From an uncultured Bacteroidia bacterium (GTDB taxonomy: Bacteria; Bacteroidota; Bacteroidia; Bacteroidales; UBA932): a stretch of 64,000 nucleotides of DNA. The notes under the pieces were generated by a model. It saw nothing but the letters and a program-made list of their open reading frames with translations, had not been told where the DNA came from and did no database searches. The DNA is taken from positions 56,424-120,423 of the forward strand of contig CACXNA010000004.1 in NCBI GenBank assembly GCA_902768985.1, in the 5' to 3' direction. A program made the translations under genes and the position numbers. Of this stretch, positions 25,558 through 34,151 are shown piece by piece (the stretch's first letter is position 1; each line of letters opens with the position of its first letter).

Positions 25558-26426
25558 CCGAGACGAAGACAACGCAACGCTACCCCTTTCTGGACCTGCT
25601 GAAGGTTTTCCTGACCATCGGCATCGTCTTCCGCCACGCCGAACTGGTGGGGTTGGAGGGCCGTTCGGAAGCCTTTGACTTCCTAACGCGCGGCATGATG
25701 CTGATCACGGAAGCGTGCGTTCCGCTCTTCTTCATCATCTCCGGTTTCCTGTATTTCCGCAACGTCCCGAAGAAAGCCGGTGTGGACTTCTTCTGGAAGA
25801 AAACCCGCAACCGCTTCTTCACGCTGCTCATCCCCTATCTGATTGCGAACGCTTTCGCTTTCGTTTGCTACTGGCTCGCTCACCGCTTCGCCCCGGACAT
25901 GATTTCCGGCTTCTTCGGGGACGACTGGAACAAGCCGTTCTTCATCTTCTGGACGGGCCCGGTCAACATGTCGCTCTGGTTCATCCGCGACCTCATCATC
26001 GCCTGCCTCGTGGCGCCGCTGATCTACCTATTGGTGCGCTACACCCGCATCTGGGGCGTGCTGGCGCTGGCCGCCGTGTGGATCTGGGTGGGCGGCTCGC
26101 CCTGGTACAACATCTGGTTCACCATCGGCGCGTGGGTGGCCGTCTGCCAGGGAAACAACGCAGACAAGTTGCTCAGTAAGATCCACTGCGAGGCACCGCT
26201 ATATGCCTCCGCCTGGAGCTTCTTCGTCTACCTATACCATTACATTCCGATCATCTCGCTCAAGAAACTGTTCGTCTACCTGATTGAGCCGCAGTCGTTC
26301 ATCTCCCTAACCGGGACTTATCTGGCTACTGCGCTGCTGGTACTCGCCTTGATGACCGGACTGTTCATCGTCCTGAAAGAAATCGCCCCGCGCGTGACCG
26401 GCGTACTGGTCGGCGGTAAGTTATGA
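25554..26426 (+). CDS. Acyltransferase family 3 membrane protein
   Basis: This 290-residue protein is related to the one at 20097 but shorter. It has PFLDLLKVFLTIGIVFRHAEL (helix 1 with the conserved R-H), VPLFFIISGFLYFRN, FWKKTRNRFFTLLIPYLIANAF (R-x10-R like) and NMSLWFIRDLIIACLVAPLIYLL. About eight membrane helices are predicted by eye. The region between the periplasmic loop and the last helices is shorter than in the paralogue, so a deletion or a compact variant is possible. Probably a sugar O-acetylase. ATGA overlaps on both sides. Confidence 0.83.
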   Translation: MTETKTTQRYPFLDLLKVFLTIGIVFRHAELVGLEGRSEAFDFLTRGMMLITEACVPLFFIISGFLYFRNVPKKAGVDFFWKKTRNRFFTLLIPYLIANAFAFVCYWLAHRFAPDMISGFFGDDWNKPFFIFWTGPVNMSLWFIRDLIIACLVAPLIYLLVRYTRIWGVLALAAVWIWVGGSPWYNIWFTIGAWVAVCQGNNADKLLSKIHCEAPLYASAWSFFVYLYHYIPIISLKKLFVYLIEPQSFISLTGTYLATALLVLALMTGLFIVLKEIAPRVTGVLVGGKL

Positions 26427-27640
26427 CACATAAACTCCTGCAAATCAATCCCGTGGTCCGGCTCAACACCTCAACTGGACGCATTATGAAGGAGATCGGC
26501 GAGATCGCCCAGGCAGCCGGTTGGGAGAGCTACATCGCCTATAGCGGCGCTCGGGACGGTGTACCGCAGCACAGTTCGCAGCTGGTCCCGGTCGGGAACA
26601 AGCTGGACCTCGCGCTCCACGCCGTGGCCACGCGCCTGTTCGACGCCCACGGGCTGGTCTCACGCCGCGCCACGAAGCAGCTGATCCGGCGTATACGCGA
26701 GATCGATCCGGACATCGTTCATATCCACAATGTCCACGGCTACTGGCTCAACTATCCCCTGCTCTGCCAGTACCTGCGCGAAAGCGGCAAGCCCGTGATC
26801 TGGACCGTCCATGACTGCTGGCTCTACACGGGCCACTGCTACTATTACTCCGCGGCCCGCTGCGACAAGTGGCAGACGGGCTGCGGCCACTGCCCGCAGA
26901 AGCGGGCCTTCCCGGCCAGCTGGATCTTCGACCGCTCGGCGCGCAACTGGCGCGACAAGCAGCGCGCCTTCGGCTCGCTGGAGCGGCTGACCATCGTCCC
27001 CGTGTCCGACTGGATCCGGCAAGAGATGGCCCATTCCTTTCTGGCGGACAAGCCCTTCCAGGTCATCCACAATGGCATCGACCTGGACGTCTTCCACCCG
27101 AATGAGCCGAATGCGGAACGACCCGCCGGCACCGTCATCCTCGGCGTGGCCACGCTGTGGCACGAGGAGAAGGGCGTCCGGGACTTCATCGACCTGGCCG
27201 GCCGCCTGCAGGAAGGCGAGCACCTCGTGCTCGTAGGTCGCATGAGCGAGGAGCAACGGGCGGCCTTCCCCGCCAGCGTCGAATTCATCGAGCGCACGAA
27301 GAACGTGGCCAAACTCGCCGCGCTATATGCCCGGGCCACGGCCTTCGTCAACCCGACCTGGCAGGATAACTACCCGACCGTCAACCTAGAAGCCATCGCC
27401 TGCGGCACGCCGGTGGTGACCTACCGCACCGGCGGCAGCGTCGAGGCGGTCGCGGAAGGAACCGGCTTCGTGGTGGAACAGGGCGACGTACAGGGGCTGC
27501 TCGACCGCGTGCGCGAACTGGCCGCCGAAGACAGGAAAACCATCGCTGAGCGCTGCCGGGCACATGCTTTGCAGCATTTCAGCAAACAGGAACGATACCA
27601 AGACTATATCCGACTTTATGAAAGTCTTACAACTCGGTAA
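26423..27640 (+). CDS. Glycosyltransferase family 4
   Basis: This 405-residue GT-B enzyme opens KLLQINPVVRLNTSTGRIMKEI. It has HIHNVHGYWLNYPLLCQYL, then VIWTVHDCWLYTGHCYYYSAARCDKWQTGCGHCPQ, a Cys/His-rich insert with C-x-x-C that is typical of colanic-acid WcaC-like transferases. The C-domain follows with GVATLWHEEKGVRDFI and FVNPTWQDNYPTVNLEAIACGTPVVTYRTGGSVEAV. The 3' end overlaps the next gene by 23 bases. Confidence 0.9.
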   Translation: MTHKLLQINPVVRLNTSTGRIMKEIGEIAQAAGWESYIAYSGARDGVPQHSSQLVPVGNKLDLALHAVATRLFDAHGLVSRRATKQLIRRIREIDPDIVHIHNVHGYWLNYPLLCQYLRESGKPVIWTVHDCWLYTGHCYYYSAARCDKWQTGCGHCPQKRAFPASWIFDRSARNWRDKQRAFGSLERLTIVPVSDWIRQEMAHSFLADKPFQVIHNGIDLDVFHPNEPNAERPAGTVILGVATLWHEEKGVRDFIDLAGRLQEGEHLVLVGRMSEEQRAAFPASVEFIERTKNVAKLAALYARATAFVNPTWQDNYPTVNLEAIACGTPVVTYRTGGSVEAVAEGTGFVVEQGDVQGLLDRVRELAAEDRKTIAERCRAHALQHFSKQERYQDYIRLYESLTTR

Positions 27641-28772
27641 ATTCTACCCCATCCGGGGTGGCGTGGAGAAGGTCATGTGGGATATCACCTTCGGCCTGGC
27701 CGAGCGCGGTATCCAGTGTGACATGCTCTGCGCCGTGTTGCCGGGAGAGAAGGTGGATGAAGAACACAAGGCTTTTATCACCGAGACCAAGGAAACCCTG
27801 GAGCTCAGCCTGGGTCCGTACGGCCGCGTCATCGGCGTCCGCGCCTTTGCCAAGAAGGCAGGTACCATGTTGTCGTTCTCGATGATACGCTGGATGATCC
27901 AGCATGCCAAGGAGTACGACATCATCCACATCCACCATCCGGATCCGATGGCCGCCCTGGCCCTGTGGCACTGCCGCTACAAGGGGCGCGTCTTCCTGCA
28001 CTGGCACAGCGACATCCTGCGGCAGAAGTTGCTGCTGGCCTTCTACGTGCCGCTACAGTCCTGGCTGATCAAGCGCGCCGAGCGCATCATCGGCACCACG
28101 CCGGTTTACATCCGCGAGTCCCCCTACCTGCAGAATGTCCAGGAGAAGGTCACCTACGTGCCCATTGGCATCCAGCCCGTCATCTACGCCCCCTGGGATG
28201 CGGACGAGATCCGCGCCCGCTACCCGGGCAAAAAGATCGTCTTTGCCCTGGGTCGGCTCGTCCCTTACAAGGGCTTCCACGTCTTGATCGAGGCCGCCAC
28301 CCGCCTGGGGCCGGAATACCTTGTCCTGATTGGCGGCAAGGGTCCCCTGCAGGAAGAATTGCAGAAGCAAATCGAAGAACTCGGCGTACAGGACCGCGTC
28401 AAGCTGCTCGGCTATCTGTCCGTAGAGGAAGTCCCGGCCATGTTCGGAGCCTGCGACGTGTACGTGATGAGTTCCAACCAGAAGACCGAGGCTTTCGGCA
28501 TTGTGCAGATCGAGGCCATGTCCTGCGGCAAACCCGTCGTCTCGACGCGCATCCCGCACTCGGGTGTGTCCTGGGTCAACAAGGACGGCGAGTCCGGCCT
28601 CAACGTCCCCCCGGACGATCCCAAGAACCTCGCCTTTGCCATCAAACGTATCTGCGACAACGAGCAGAACTACCAGAAATTCGCCGCGGGCGCGATGAAG
28701 CGCTACGAAGAGCTCTTCACCTCCCGCCAAATGATCGATAAAATCCTCAATGTATATGAAAAAACTGACTAA
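27618..28772 (+). CDS. Glycosyltransferase family 4
   Basis: This 384-residue GT-B enzyme opens MKVLQLGKFYPIRGGVEKVMWDIT (P-x-x-GG-x-E). Later come DIIHIHHPDPMAALAL, KIVFALGRLVPYKGFHVLIEAA, VLIGGKGPLQEEL, VKLLGYLSVEEVPAMFGACDVYVMSS and EAFGIVQIEAMSCGKPVVSTRI (E-A-F-G-x4-E-A donor site). The start at 27618 is chosen because it begins at the conserved N-terminal strand; the frame is open further upstream but inside the preceding gene. It overlaps the export lipoprotein gene by 17 bases. It is the last sugar-adding enzyme of the operon. Confidence 0.9.
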   Translation: MKVLQLGKFYPIRGGVEKVMWDITFGLAERGIQCDMLCAVLPGEKVDEEHKAFITETKETLELSLGPYGRVIGVRAFAKKAGTMLSFSMIRWMIQHAKEYDIIHIHHPDPMAALALWHCRYKGRVFLHWHSDILRQKLLLAFYVPLQSWLIKRAERIIGTTPVYIRESPYLQNVQEKVTYVPIGIQPVIYAPWDADEIRARYPGKKIVFALGRLVPYKGFHVLIEAATRLGPEYLVLIGGKGPLQEELQKQIEELGVQDRVKLLGYLSVEEVPAMFGACDVYVMSSNQKTEAFGIVQIEAMSCGKPVVSTRIPHSGVSWVNKDGESGLNVPPDDPKNLAFAIKRICDNEQNYQKFAAGAMKRYEELFTSRQMIDKILNVYEKTD

Positions 28773-29526
28773 ACTGATGCTGCTGCCAGCGATCGGAGTT
28801 CTGCTGGCGGCCTGCTCCACACCCAAGAAAATCAGTTATCTTCGGGATTTGGAGTACAATGTGCCCTTTGACGCGCGCCCTGCTCCGGAGCTACGCCTCA
28901 AGGTGGACGACCGGATCAGCATCCAGGTCTTCAGCGAGCAGATGGAGCTCGCCGCCCCATTTAACGCTGCAGGCGTTCAAATAGAAGGAGAAGCCAGTTC
29001 GCTCCTGTCCTCTACTTATGGTGTTGACGCCCGAGGCAACATCGATTTCCCCATTCTGGGCGAACTCCATGTAGAGGGAAAAACCTTGAACGAAGTCCAG
29101 AAGGAGATTTCCGCCGAGATCACCCGACGGGGCTTCATCAAAGAGCCTGTCGTCAAGGCTGAACTGGAGAATTTCTCCGTCATTGTCATCGGCCAGATGG
29201 GTCAAAAGATTATCCCTGTGGAAGGGAGCAGTCTCAATTTGATCCAGTTGATGGCCCAGATGGAAGGAGATTTGCAGTCAGCCAAGATTCCAGACGTCAT
29301 GGTCATCCGCACCGAAAACGGGATGCGGCAGGCCTATCAGGTAAGCCTCCAGACCAAGAAGTTATACAACTCGCCCGTGTTCTACCTCCAGCAGAACGAT
29401 GTCATTTATGTAAAACCCCGAGGCGTGCGACTCTCCACCGGCGGAGATTTATTCTTAAAGTATTTCTCTCCACTAGTTTCCGCAATATCCTCTGCCATAC
29501 TAATCGTTTTATACTTGAGAAAATAG
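28756..29526 (+). CDS. Polysaccharide export lipoprotein (Wza-like, Poly_export/SLBB)
   Basis: This 256-residue outer-membrane lipoprotein has signal peptide MKKLTKLMLLPAIGVLLAAC with a good lipobox. The Poly_export domain has LKVDDRISIQVFSEQ near residues 45-60 and GVDARGNIDFPILGELHVEGKTLNEVQKEISAEI. An SLBB-like part follows, then a C-terminal membrane-spanning helix (LVSAISSAILIVLYL). This is the short form common in Bacteroidetes, to be paired with the Wzc-like kinase downstream. A start two codons earlier (28750) is also possible. It overlaps the last glycosyltransferase gene. Confidence 0.88.
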   Translation: MKKLTKLMLLPAIGVLLAACSTPKKISYLRDLEYNVPFDARPAPELRLKVDDRISIQVFSEQMELAAPFNAAGVQIEGEASSLLSSTYGVDARGNIDFPILGELHVEGKTLNEVQKEISAEITRRGFIKEPVVKAELENFSVIVIGQMGQKIIPVEGSSLNLIQLMAQMEGDLQSAKIPDVMVIRTENGMRQAYQVSLQTKKLYNSPVFYLQQNDVIYVKPRGVRLSTGGDLFLKYFSPLVSAISSAILIVLYLRK

Positions 29527-29529
29527 CCT

Positions 29530-31944
29530 ATGAAAAGCCCTGCCAAAAAGGTAACGCGCAATGAGCAGGTCAACTTGGTTGATTTGTTCTATTACCTGAT
29601 TGGGAACTGGTATTGGTTCTTGATCATTATCCTTGCATCGCTGGTCGTGGCCTATTTCCGCTATGCCCGGATGCCCTTCATTTATAGCAGTAGCGTGACG
29701 GCTATCATCAAGAATCCGGGTGACGACATCCGGACGGTCCGTATGGAAACCTACGACCGAATGATCAATACCGTCTCCGTCAGCAACGAGGAACTCCAGC
29801 TTAAGTCGCTTTCTTTGATGTCAGAAGTGGTCAAAGCGCTGGATGCCGATGTCTGCTACCTGGACCGCATCAAGGTTCGTGACGTGGAGCTCTATACCTC
29901 ACTGTCGCCGATTCGGATGGTTTTTGACCGGGAAAATGCTGATCCGGGTATCTTTGAAGTGGTCGTGATGCCATTGGATGCCAACCACATCCGACTGAGG
30001 ACGGATGAAGGAACGAAAACGGTTGCGCTCAAGGATACAGTCGCGCTGAACAACGGCTGGGTCTCCTTCATACCGACTGCCCGCTATACCCCAGATAGCT
30101 ATGGCCAGATGATACGCGTTCGAAAGTACCCAGTCAACACATCGGCCTACAAGTACATCGCACAACTCCGGATTTCCACCGAGAAACAAATCATCCGACT
30201 GACGGAATCAGATTACAACGCCCAGCGTGCCGCCGACATCGTCAATATGCTCGTTGTCAAGTATAACGAAGCATCCATCCGGGAGAAGAACCGCGTGGCA
30301 GTCAACACCGAGCACTTCATCAACGAGCGCCTTGCCATTATTGAGAAGGAGTTGGGCAGCGTTGAAAGCGGGATGGCCGCATTCAAGAGCCAAAACCAAC
30401 TCATGAGTGTAGATCAAGCTGCATCCATGTATTTGGGAGACAGCCGCAACTACAGCGCGGAATTGGTGGACATTGAGACTCGTCTGGCCCTGTCAGGCTA
30501 TCTGAAGGACTACGTAGTCAAGTCCGCGGACAGCTTCCAGATGATTCCGGCCAACATGGGCCTGGAGGACTCCAACGTGGACCAAATGGTCTCGCAGTAC
30601 AACGACCAGGTCCTGCGGCGCGAAAAGCTGGTGGCCGCCAGTAGCACGGAAAGCCCGGCGGTTCGCCAGGCGGACGCCGCGCTCAACACCCTGCGGAGCA
30701 ACATCCTCGGCCTGATCCAGAACCTGCAGACCAGCCTGCAGATCCAGAAGCGCGATCTCACCGAGCGGGAGCGCGCCGCTGTCCAGAAATTCTCCACCAT
30801 GCCCACCAAGGAGCGGCAGATGCTGGAATACGAGCGGCAGCAATCCATCAAGCAGGAGCTATACCTCTACCTGTTAAACAAGCGCGAGGAGAATGCCATC
30901 TCCCAGGCCATGGCCGACGACAACATCCGCGTGGTTGACCCGGGTTGGGCCAACTACACACCGGTCTCCCCCCAGCGCATGAAAATCATCGCGTTGGCCA
31001 TCCTGATCGGTCTGCTGATTCCGGCCGCCGTCCTGATTGCCCGCCTCTTCCTGGACACCAAGATCCGTACGCGCAAAGAGATCGAGGAGAACATCGACGT
31101 ACCCTTCCTGGCGGAGATTCCGCTCAACAAGGACATGCGGCACATCATCTTCAAGACCGGCAAGCACAAACATGGCGCGGACAAGCCCTCGCCCTTCGTT
31201 TACGACCCTAACTCGCACAGCGTCTTCACCGAGGCCATGCGCATGATGTGCACGAACCTCCAGTTCCTCGACCCGGACAGCAAGCTGCCGATGGTCATCG
31301 CCACGACCTCCTACTCGTCCTCCTCGGGCAAGACCTTCGTCACGGCCAACATGGCGGCCTGCCTCGCGGACGCACAGAAGCGCGTGGTGCTGATCGACAC
31401 GGATATGCGCAAGCGCTCCATGTCCAGCGCCTTCGAGCTCAAGCACAAGACCCTGGGCCTGTCCAACTACCTCTACGACCTGGACGTCACGCTGGACGAC
31501 ATCCTGCACAAGGATGCCCGCCCGGGCATCGACTTCATCCCGGCCGGCCCGACGCCGCCCAACCCGACCGAGCTCCTGGCGCGGCCGCGCCTGGACGAGC
31601 TGATCAAGCTGCTGCGCGAGCAGTACGATTACATCCTGCTCGACGGTGTGCCCATCCAGATGCTCGCGGACCCGCTGGTGATGAACCGCGTCGTGGACAC
31701 CAACCTCTTCATCCTGCGCAGCGGCCAGCTGGACCGCCGTATCCTCCCGCAGCTCGACGAGCTCAACGAGAAGCGCCACCTGCACAACATGGCCATCGTC
31801 TTCAACGGACCGCAGGTCAAGCGTCGCCATGGCTACGGCTTCGGCTCCTACGGCTACGGTTACGGCTACGGTTATGGCAGCAGCTACGGCTACTACGGCG
31901 AAGAAGAGAAAAAGAAGAAAGGAATCCATAAATTGCTAGGCTAA
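29530..31944 (+). CDS. Wzc-like chain-length determinant / tyrosine kinase
   Basis: This 804-residue inner-membrane protein has a Wzz domain with TM1 (WYWFLIIILASLVVAYF, about 29-45), a long periplasmic coiled region, and TM2 (IIALAILIGLLIPAAVLIARLF, about 486-507). The cytoplasmic BY-kinase has a Walker A segment SYSSSSGKTF (Lys601), Walker A' LIDTDMR (Asp623) and Walker B ILLDGVP (Asp705). The P-loop is written with serines instead of the usual P-G-E-G. The C-terminus is a striking Gly/Tyr cluster (about 763-790), the expected autophosphorylation tail. It controls polymer length and export with the Wza-like protein just upstream. Confidence 0.92.
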   Translation: MKSPAKKVTRNEQVNLVDLFYYLIGNWYWFLIIILASLVVAYFRYARMPFIYSSSVTAIIKNPGDDIRTVRMETYDRMINTVSVSNEELQLKSLSLMSEVVKALDADVCYLDRIKVRDVELYTSLSPIRMVFDRENADPGIFEVVVMPLDANHIRLRTDEGTKTVALKDTVALNNGWVSFIPTARYTPDSYGQMIRVRKYPVNTSAYKYIAQLRISTEKQIIRLTESDYNAQRAADIVNMLVVKYNEASIREKNRVAVNTEHFINERLAIIEKELGSVESGMAAFKSQNQLMSVDQAASMYLGDSRNYSAELVDIETRLALSGYLKDYVVKSADSFQMIPANMGLEDSNVDQMVSQYNDQVLRREKLVAASSTESPAVRQADAALNTLRSNILGLIQNLQTSLQIQKRDLTERERAAVQKFSTMPTKERQMLEYERQQSIKQELYLYLLNKREENAISQAMADDNIRVVDPGWANYTPVSPQRMKIIALAILIGLLIPAAVLIARLFLDTKIRTRKEIEENIDVPFLAEIPLNKDMRHIIFKTGKHKHGADKPSPFVYDPNSHSVFTEAMRMMCTNLQFLDPDSKLPMVIATTSYSSSSGKTFVTANMAACLADAQKRVVLIDTDMRKRSMSSAFELKHKTLGLSNYLYDLDVTLDDILHKDARPGIDFIPAGPTPPNPTELLARPRLDELIKLLREQYDYILLDGVPIQMLADPLVMNRVVDTNLFILRSGQLDRRILPQLDELNEKRHLHNMAIVFNGPQVKRRHGYGFGSYGYGYGYGYGSSYGYYGEEEKKKKGIHKLLG

Positions 31945-31949
31945 TCAAC

Positions 31950-32342
31950 ATGACCATTGCAGTAGACTTCGACGGCACCATCGTCGAGCACAAGTACCCC
32001 GAGATCGGCAAGGAGAAGCCCTTTGCCATCCAAACCCTGCGCACCCTGCAGCAGGAAGGCAACCGCATCATCCTTTTCACATCCCGCGAGGGCGAGCTGC
32101 TCGAAGACGCAGTCGCCTACTGCCACAAAAAAGGCCTGGATTTCTTCGCCGTGAACAGCAACCAGCCGGCCGACGCGCTCTTTCCCCGGCAGACCAGCAA
32201 GGTGATCGCCGACGTCTACATCGACGACAAGAACCTCGGCGGCCTGCCCGACTGGACCGACATCTACAGGATGATCAACGGCCAGCGCGCGGAGCGCCAC
32301 GCCGCCCGGGAGAAGCGGTCCTGGTTTTCCCGGAGGAAGTAG
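31950..32342 (+). CDS. HAD-superfamily small hydrolase
   Basis: This 130-residue protein has MTIAVDFDGTIVEHKYPEIGKEKPFAIQTLRTLQQEGNRIILFTSREGELLEDAV. Motif I is DFDGT with both Asp, motif II is FTSREG, and motif III/IV lies near VIADVYIDDKNLGG. It matches a compact cap-less HAD group widespread in Bacteroidales, phosphatases of unknown substrate. As the final gene of the polysaccharide operon it may act on a sugar or nucleotide phosphate; this is inferred. The basic tail (RAERHAAREKRSWFSRRK) is unusual. Confidence 0.8.
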   Translation: MTIAVDFDGTIVEHKYPEIGKEKPFAIQTLRTLQQEGNRIILFTSREGELLEDAVAYCHKKGLDFFAVNSNQPADALFPRQTSKVIADVYIDDKNLGGLPDWTDIYRMINGQRAERHAAREKRSWFSRRK

Positions 32343-32358
32343 ATTCCCGGCCATCATA

Positions 32359-32385
32359 GTCATTCCGGGCTTGACCCGGAATCTC
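32359..32385. repeat. GTCATTC/GAATCT palindromic repeat, copy 3
   Basis: GTCATTC, inner CCGGG/CCCGG stem with loop CTTGA, then GAATCTC. It differs from copy 1 at one core base (T for A). It sits just ahead of the operon terminator. Confidence 0.82.
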
Positions 32386-32390
32386 AAAAG

Positions 32391-32423
32391 AAAGGCTGTC
32401 CCTTTGCGGGACGGCCTTTTTTT
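32391..32423 (+). terminator. Intrinsic terminator of the polysaccharide operon
   Basis: AAAGGCTGTCCC pairs with GGGACGGCCTTT (12 bp, one G-T pair; loop TTTGC), followed by a run of seven T. Confidence 0.92.
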
Positions 32424-32425
32424 GC

Positions 32426-32433
32426 TATATTTG
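32426..32433 (+). promoter_or_regulatory. Promoter of the POT transporter operon
   Basis: TATATTTG with a TTG at 32404-32406 (spacing 19), which falls in the loop of the preceding terminator. The leader to the ATG at 32466 is about 27 nt. Confidence 0.7.
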
Positions 32434-32465
32434 TCTTTTACGACTAAAACTTAAAACAGTACCAT

Positions 32466-34148
32466 ATGTTCAAAGGTCAACCCAAAGGTCTTTACGCCCT
32501 GGCCCTCGCCAACACCGGCGAGCGTTTCGGCTATTACACCATGCTCGCCATCTTCCTCCTGTTCCTGCAGGCGAAGTTCGGTTTTACCGCAGCCGCGGCG
32601 GGCCAGTTCTACGCTATTTTCCTGGCAGCCGTCTACTTCATGCCGGTCCTCGGCGGATGGCTCGCCGACAAGATCGGCTTCGGCAAGTGCGTGGTCACCG
32701 GCGTGTCGGTGATGTTCGCGGGCTACCTCCTGCTCGCCATCCCCACCAACGCCTTTGAGAGCCGCGGCCTCGCCCTCGCCATGATGATCGGCGCCCTGCT
32801 GCTCATCGCCGTGGGTACGGGCCTCTTCAAGGGCAATCTCCAGGTGATGACGGGCAACCTCTACGACGATCCCGCCTACAGCGCCAAGCGCGACTCCGGT
32901 TTCAGCCTCTTCTACATGGCCATCAACGTGGGCGCCATGTTCGCCCCCACCGCCGCCACGGCCCTCACCAACAAGCACCTGGCCGGCGCCGGCCTCATCT
33001 ACAAGGCTGACATCCCCGCCCTCGCGCACCAGTGCCTGAACGGCACGCTGCAGGACGCTTCCGGTCTGGAGGCCCTCCAGGCCATGATGCCGGGCTCCGA
33101 CGTGGCTGCCATGTCCCTGACTGACTTCAGCCAGTACTACATCAACCAGCTCTCGACCGCCTACAACCTCGGCTTCGCCGTGGCCTGCGTGTCCCTGATC
33201 TTCTCGATGGCCATCTACTTCGGCTTCCGCTCCTGGTTCAAGCACACGGACGTCAACGCCAAGCAGGCCGCCGCGGCCAGCGAGAACGCCGTCGAGCTCT
33301 CGCCCAAGCAGACCAAGGACCGCATCGTGGCCCTCTGCTTCGTGTTCGCCGTGGTGATCTTCTTCTGGATGGCCTTCCACCAGAACGGCTCCTCGCTCAC
33401 CTACTTCGCCCGCGACTACACCCAGGACACCGTGAGCGGCCCGCTCCGCATCGGATTCAACATCTGGCCGCTCTTCCTGATCGCGGTCTCGATCTATACG
33501 CTCTTCGCGACCTTCCAGTCTGAGACGGCCCGCGGCAAGAGCATCTGCGGCGTCGTGACGCTCCTCCTCTGGGGCGGCGCCTACGCGCTCTATTCCGGCA
33601 TGGACGAGGTCCTGCACATCCTGCCGCAGCAGTTCCAGCAGTTCAACCCGTTCTTCGTCGTCGCCCTGACGCCGGTCTCCATGGCCCTCTTCGGCGCCCT
33701 CGCCAAGAAGGGTAAGGAGCCGTCCGCGCCGAAGAAGATTGGTCTCGGCATGTTCGTGGCCGCCGTCGGCTACCTCATCATGCTCGCCGCGTCCAACGGC
33801 CAGCCCGCCCCGTCGGCCCTCAAGGCCGTCGGCGGCGTTTCCCCCGACCCGGTGGTCCCGACCTACCTCATCGGCACCTACCTCATCCTCACCTTCGCTG
33901 AGCTGCTCCTCAGCCCGATGGGTATCTCCTTCGTGTCCAAGGTCGCTCCGCCAAAGTACAAGGGCCTGATGATGGGTTGCTGGTTCGCCGCCACCGCCAT
34001 CGGCAACTACCTCAGCTCCATCCCCTCCATGCTGTGGGACAACGTCCCCCTGTGGGTCAACTGGACGGTGCTCATGGCGCTCTGCATCATCTCCGGCGTC
34101 GTGATGTTCTCCTTCCTCAAGCGTCTGGAGGCCGCTACGGCCGAATAA
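32466..34148 (+). CDS. Proton-dependent oligopeptide transporter (POT/PTR family)
   Basis: This 560-residue MFS protein imports di- and tripeptides with protons. The family signature is at the start: TGERFGYYTMLAIFLLFLQ (the ExxERFGYY motif, here GERFGYY). Next are GGWLADKIGFGKCVVTG (MFS loop 2-3) and GTGLFKGNLQVMTGNLYDD with SGFSLFYMAINVGAMFAP (PTR2 signature region). The second half has FFWMAFHQNGSSLTYFARDYT and ELLLSPMGISFVSKVAPPKYKGLMMGCWF. About 12-14 helices. It pairs functionally with pepD downstream: uptake of peptides, then hydrolysis. Confidence 0.9.
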   Translation: MFKGQPKGLYALALANTGERFGYYTMLAIFLLFLQAKFGFTAAAAGQFYAIFLAAVYFMPVLGGWLADKIGFGKCVVTGVSVMFAGYLLLAIPTNAFESRGLALAMMIGALLLIAVGTGLFKGNLQVMTGNLYDDPAYSAKRDSGFSLFYMAINVGAMFAPTAATALTNKHLAGAGLIYKADIPALAHQCLNGTLQDASGLEALQAMMPGSDVAAMSLTDFSQYYINQLSTAYNLGFAVACVSLIFSMAIYFGFRSWFKHTDVNAKQAAAASENAVELSPKQTKDRIVALCFVFAVVIFFWMAFHQNGSSLTYFARDYTQDTVSGPLRIGFNIWPLFLIAVSIYTLFATFQSETARGKSICGVVTLLLWGGAYALYSGMDEVLHILPQQFQQFNPFFVVALTPVSMALFGALAKKGKEPSAPKKIGLGMFVAAVGYLIMLAASNGQPAPSALKAVGGVSPDPVVPTYLIGTYLILTFAELLLSPMGISFVSKVAPPKYKGLMMGCWFAATAIGNYLSSIPSMLWDNVPLWVNWTVLMALCIISGVVMFSFLKRLEAATAE

Positions 34149-34151
34149 ACG

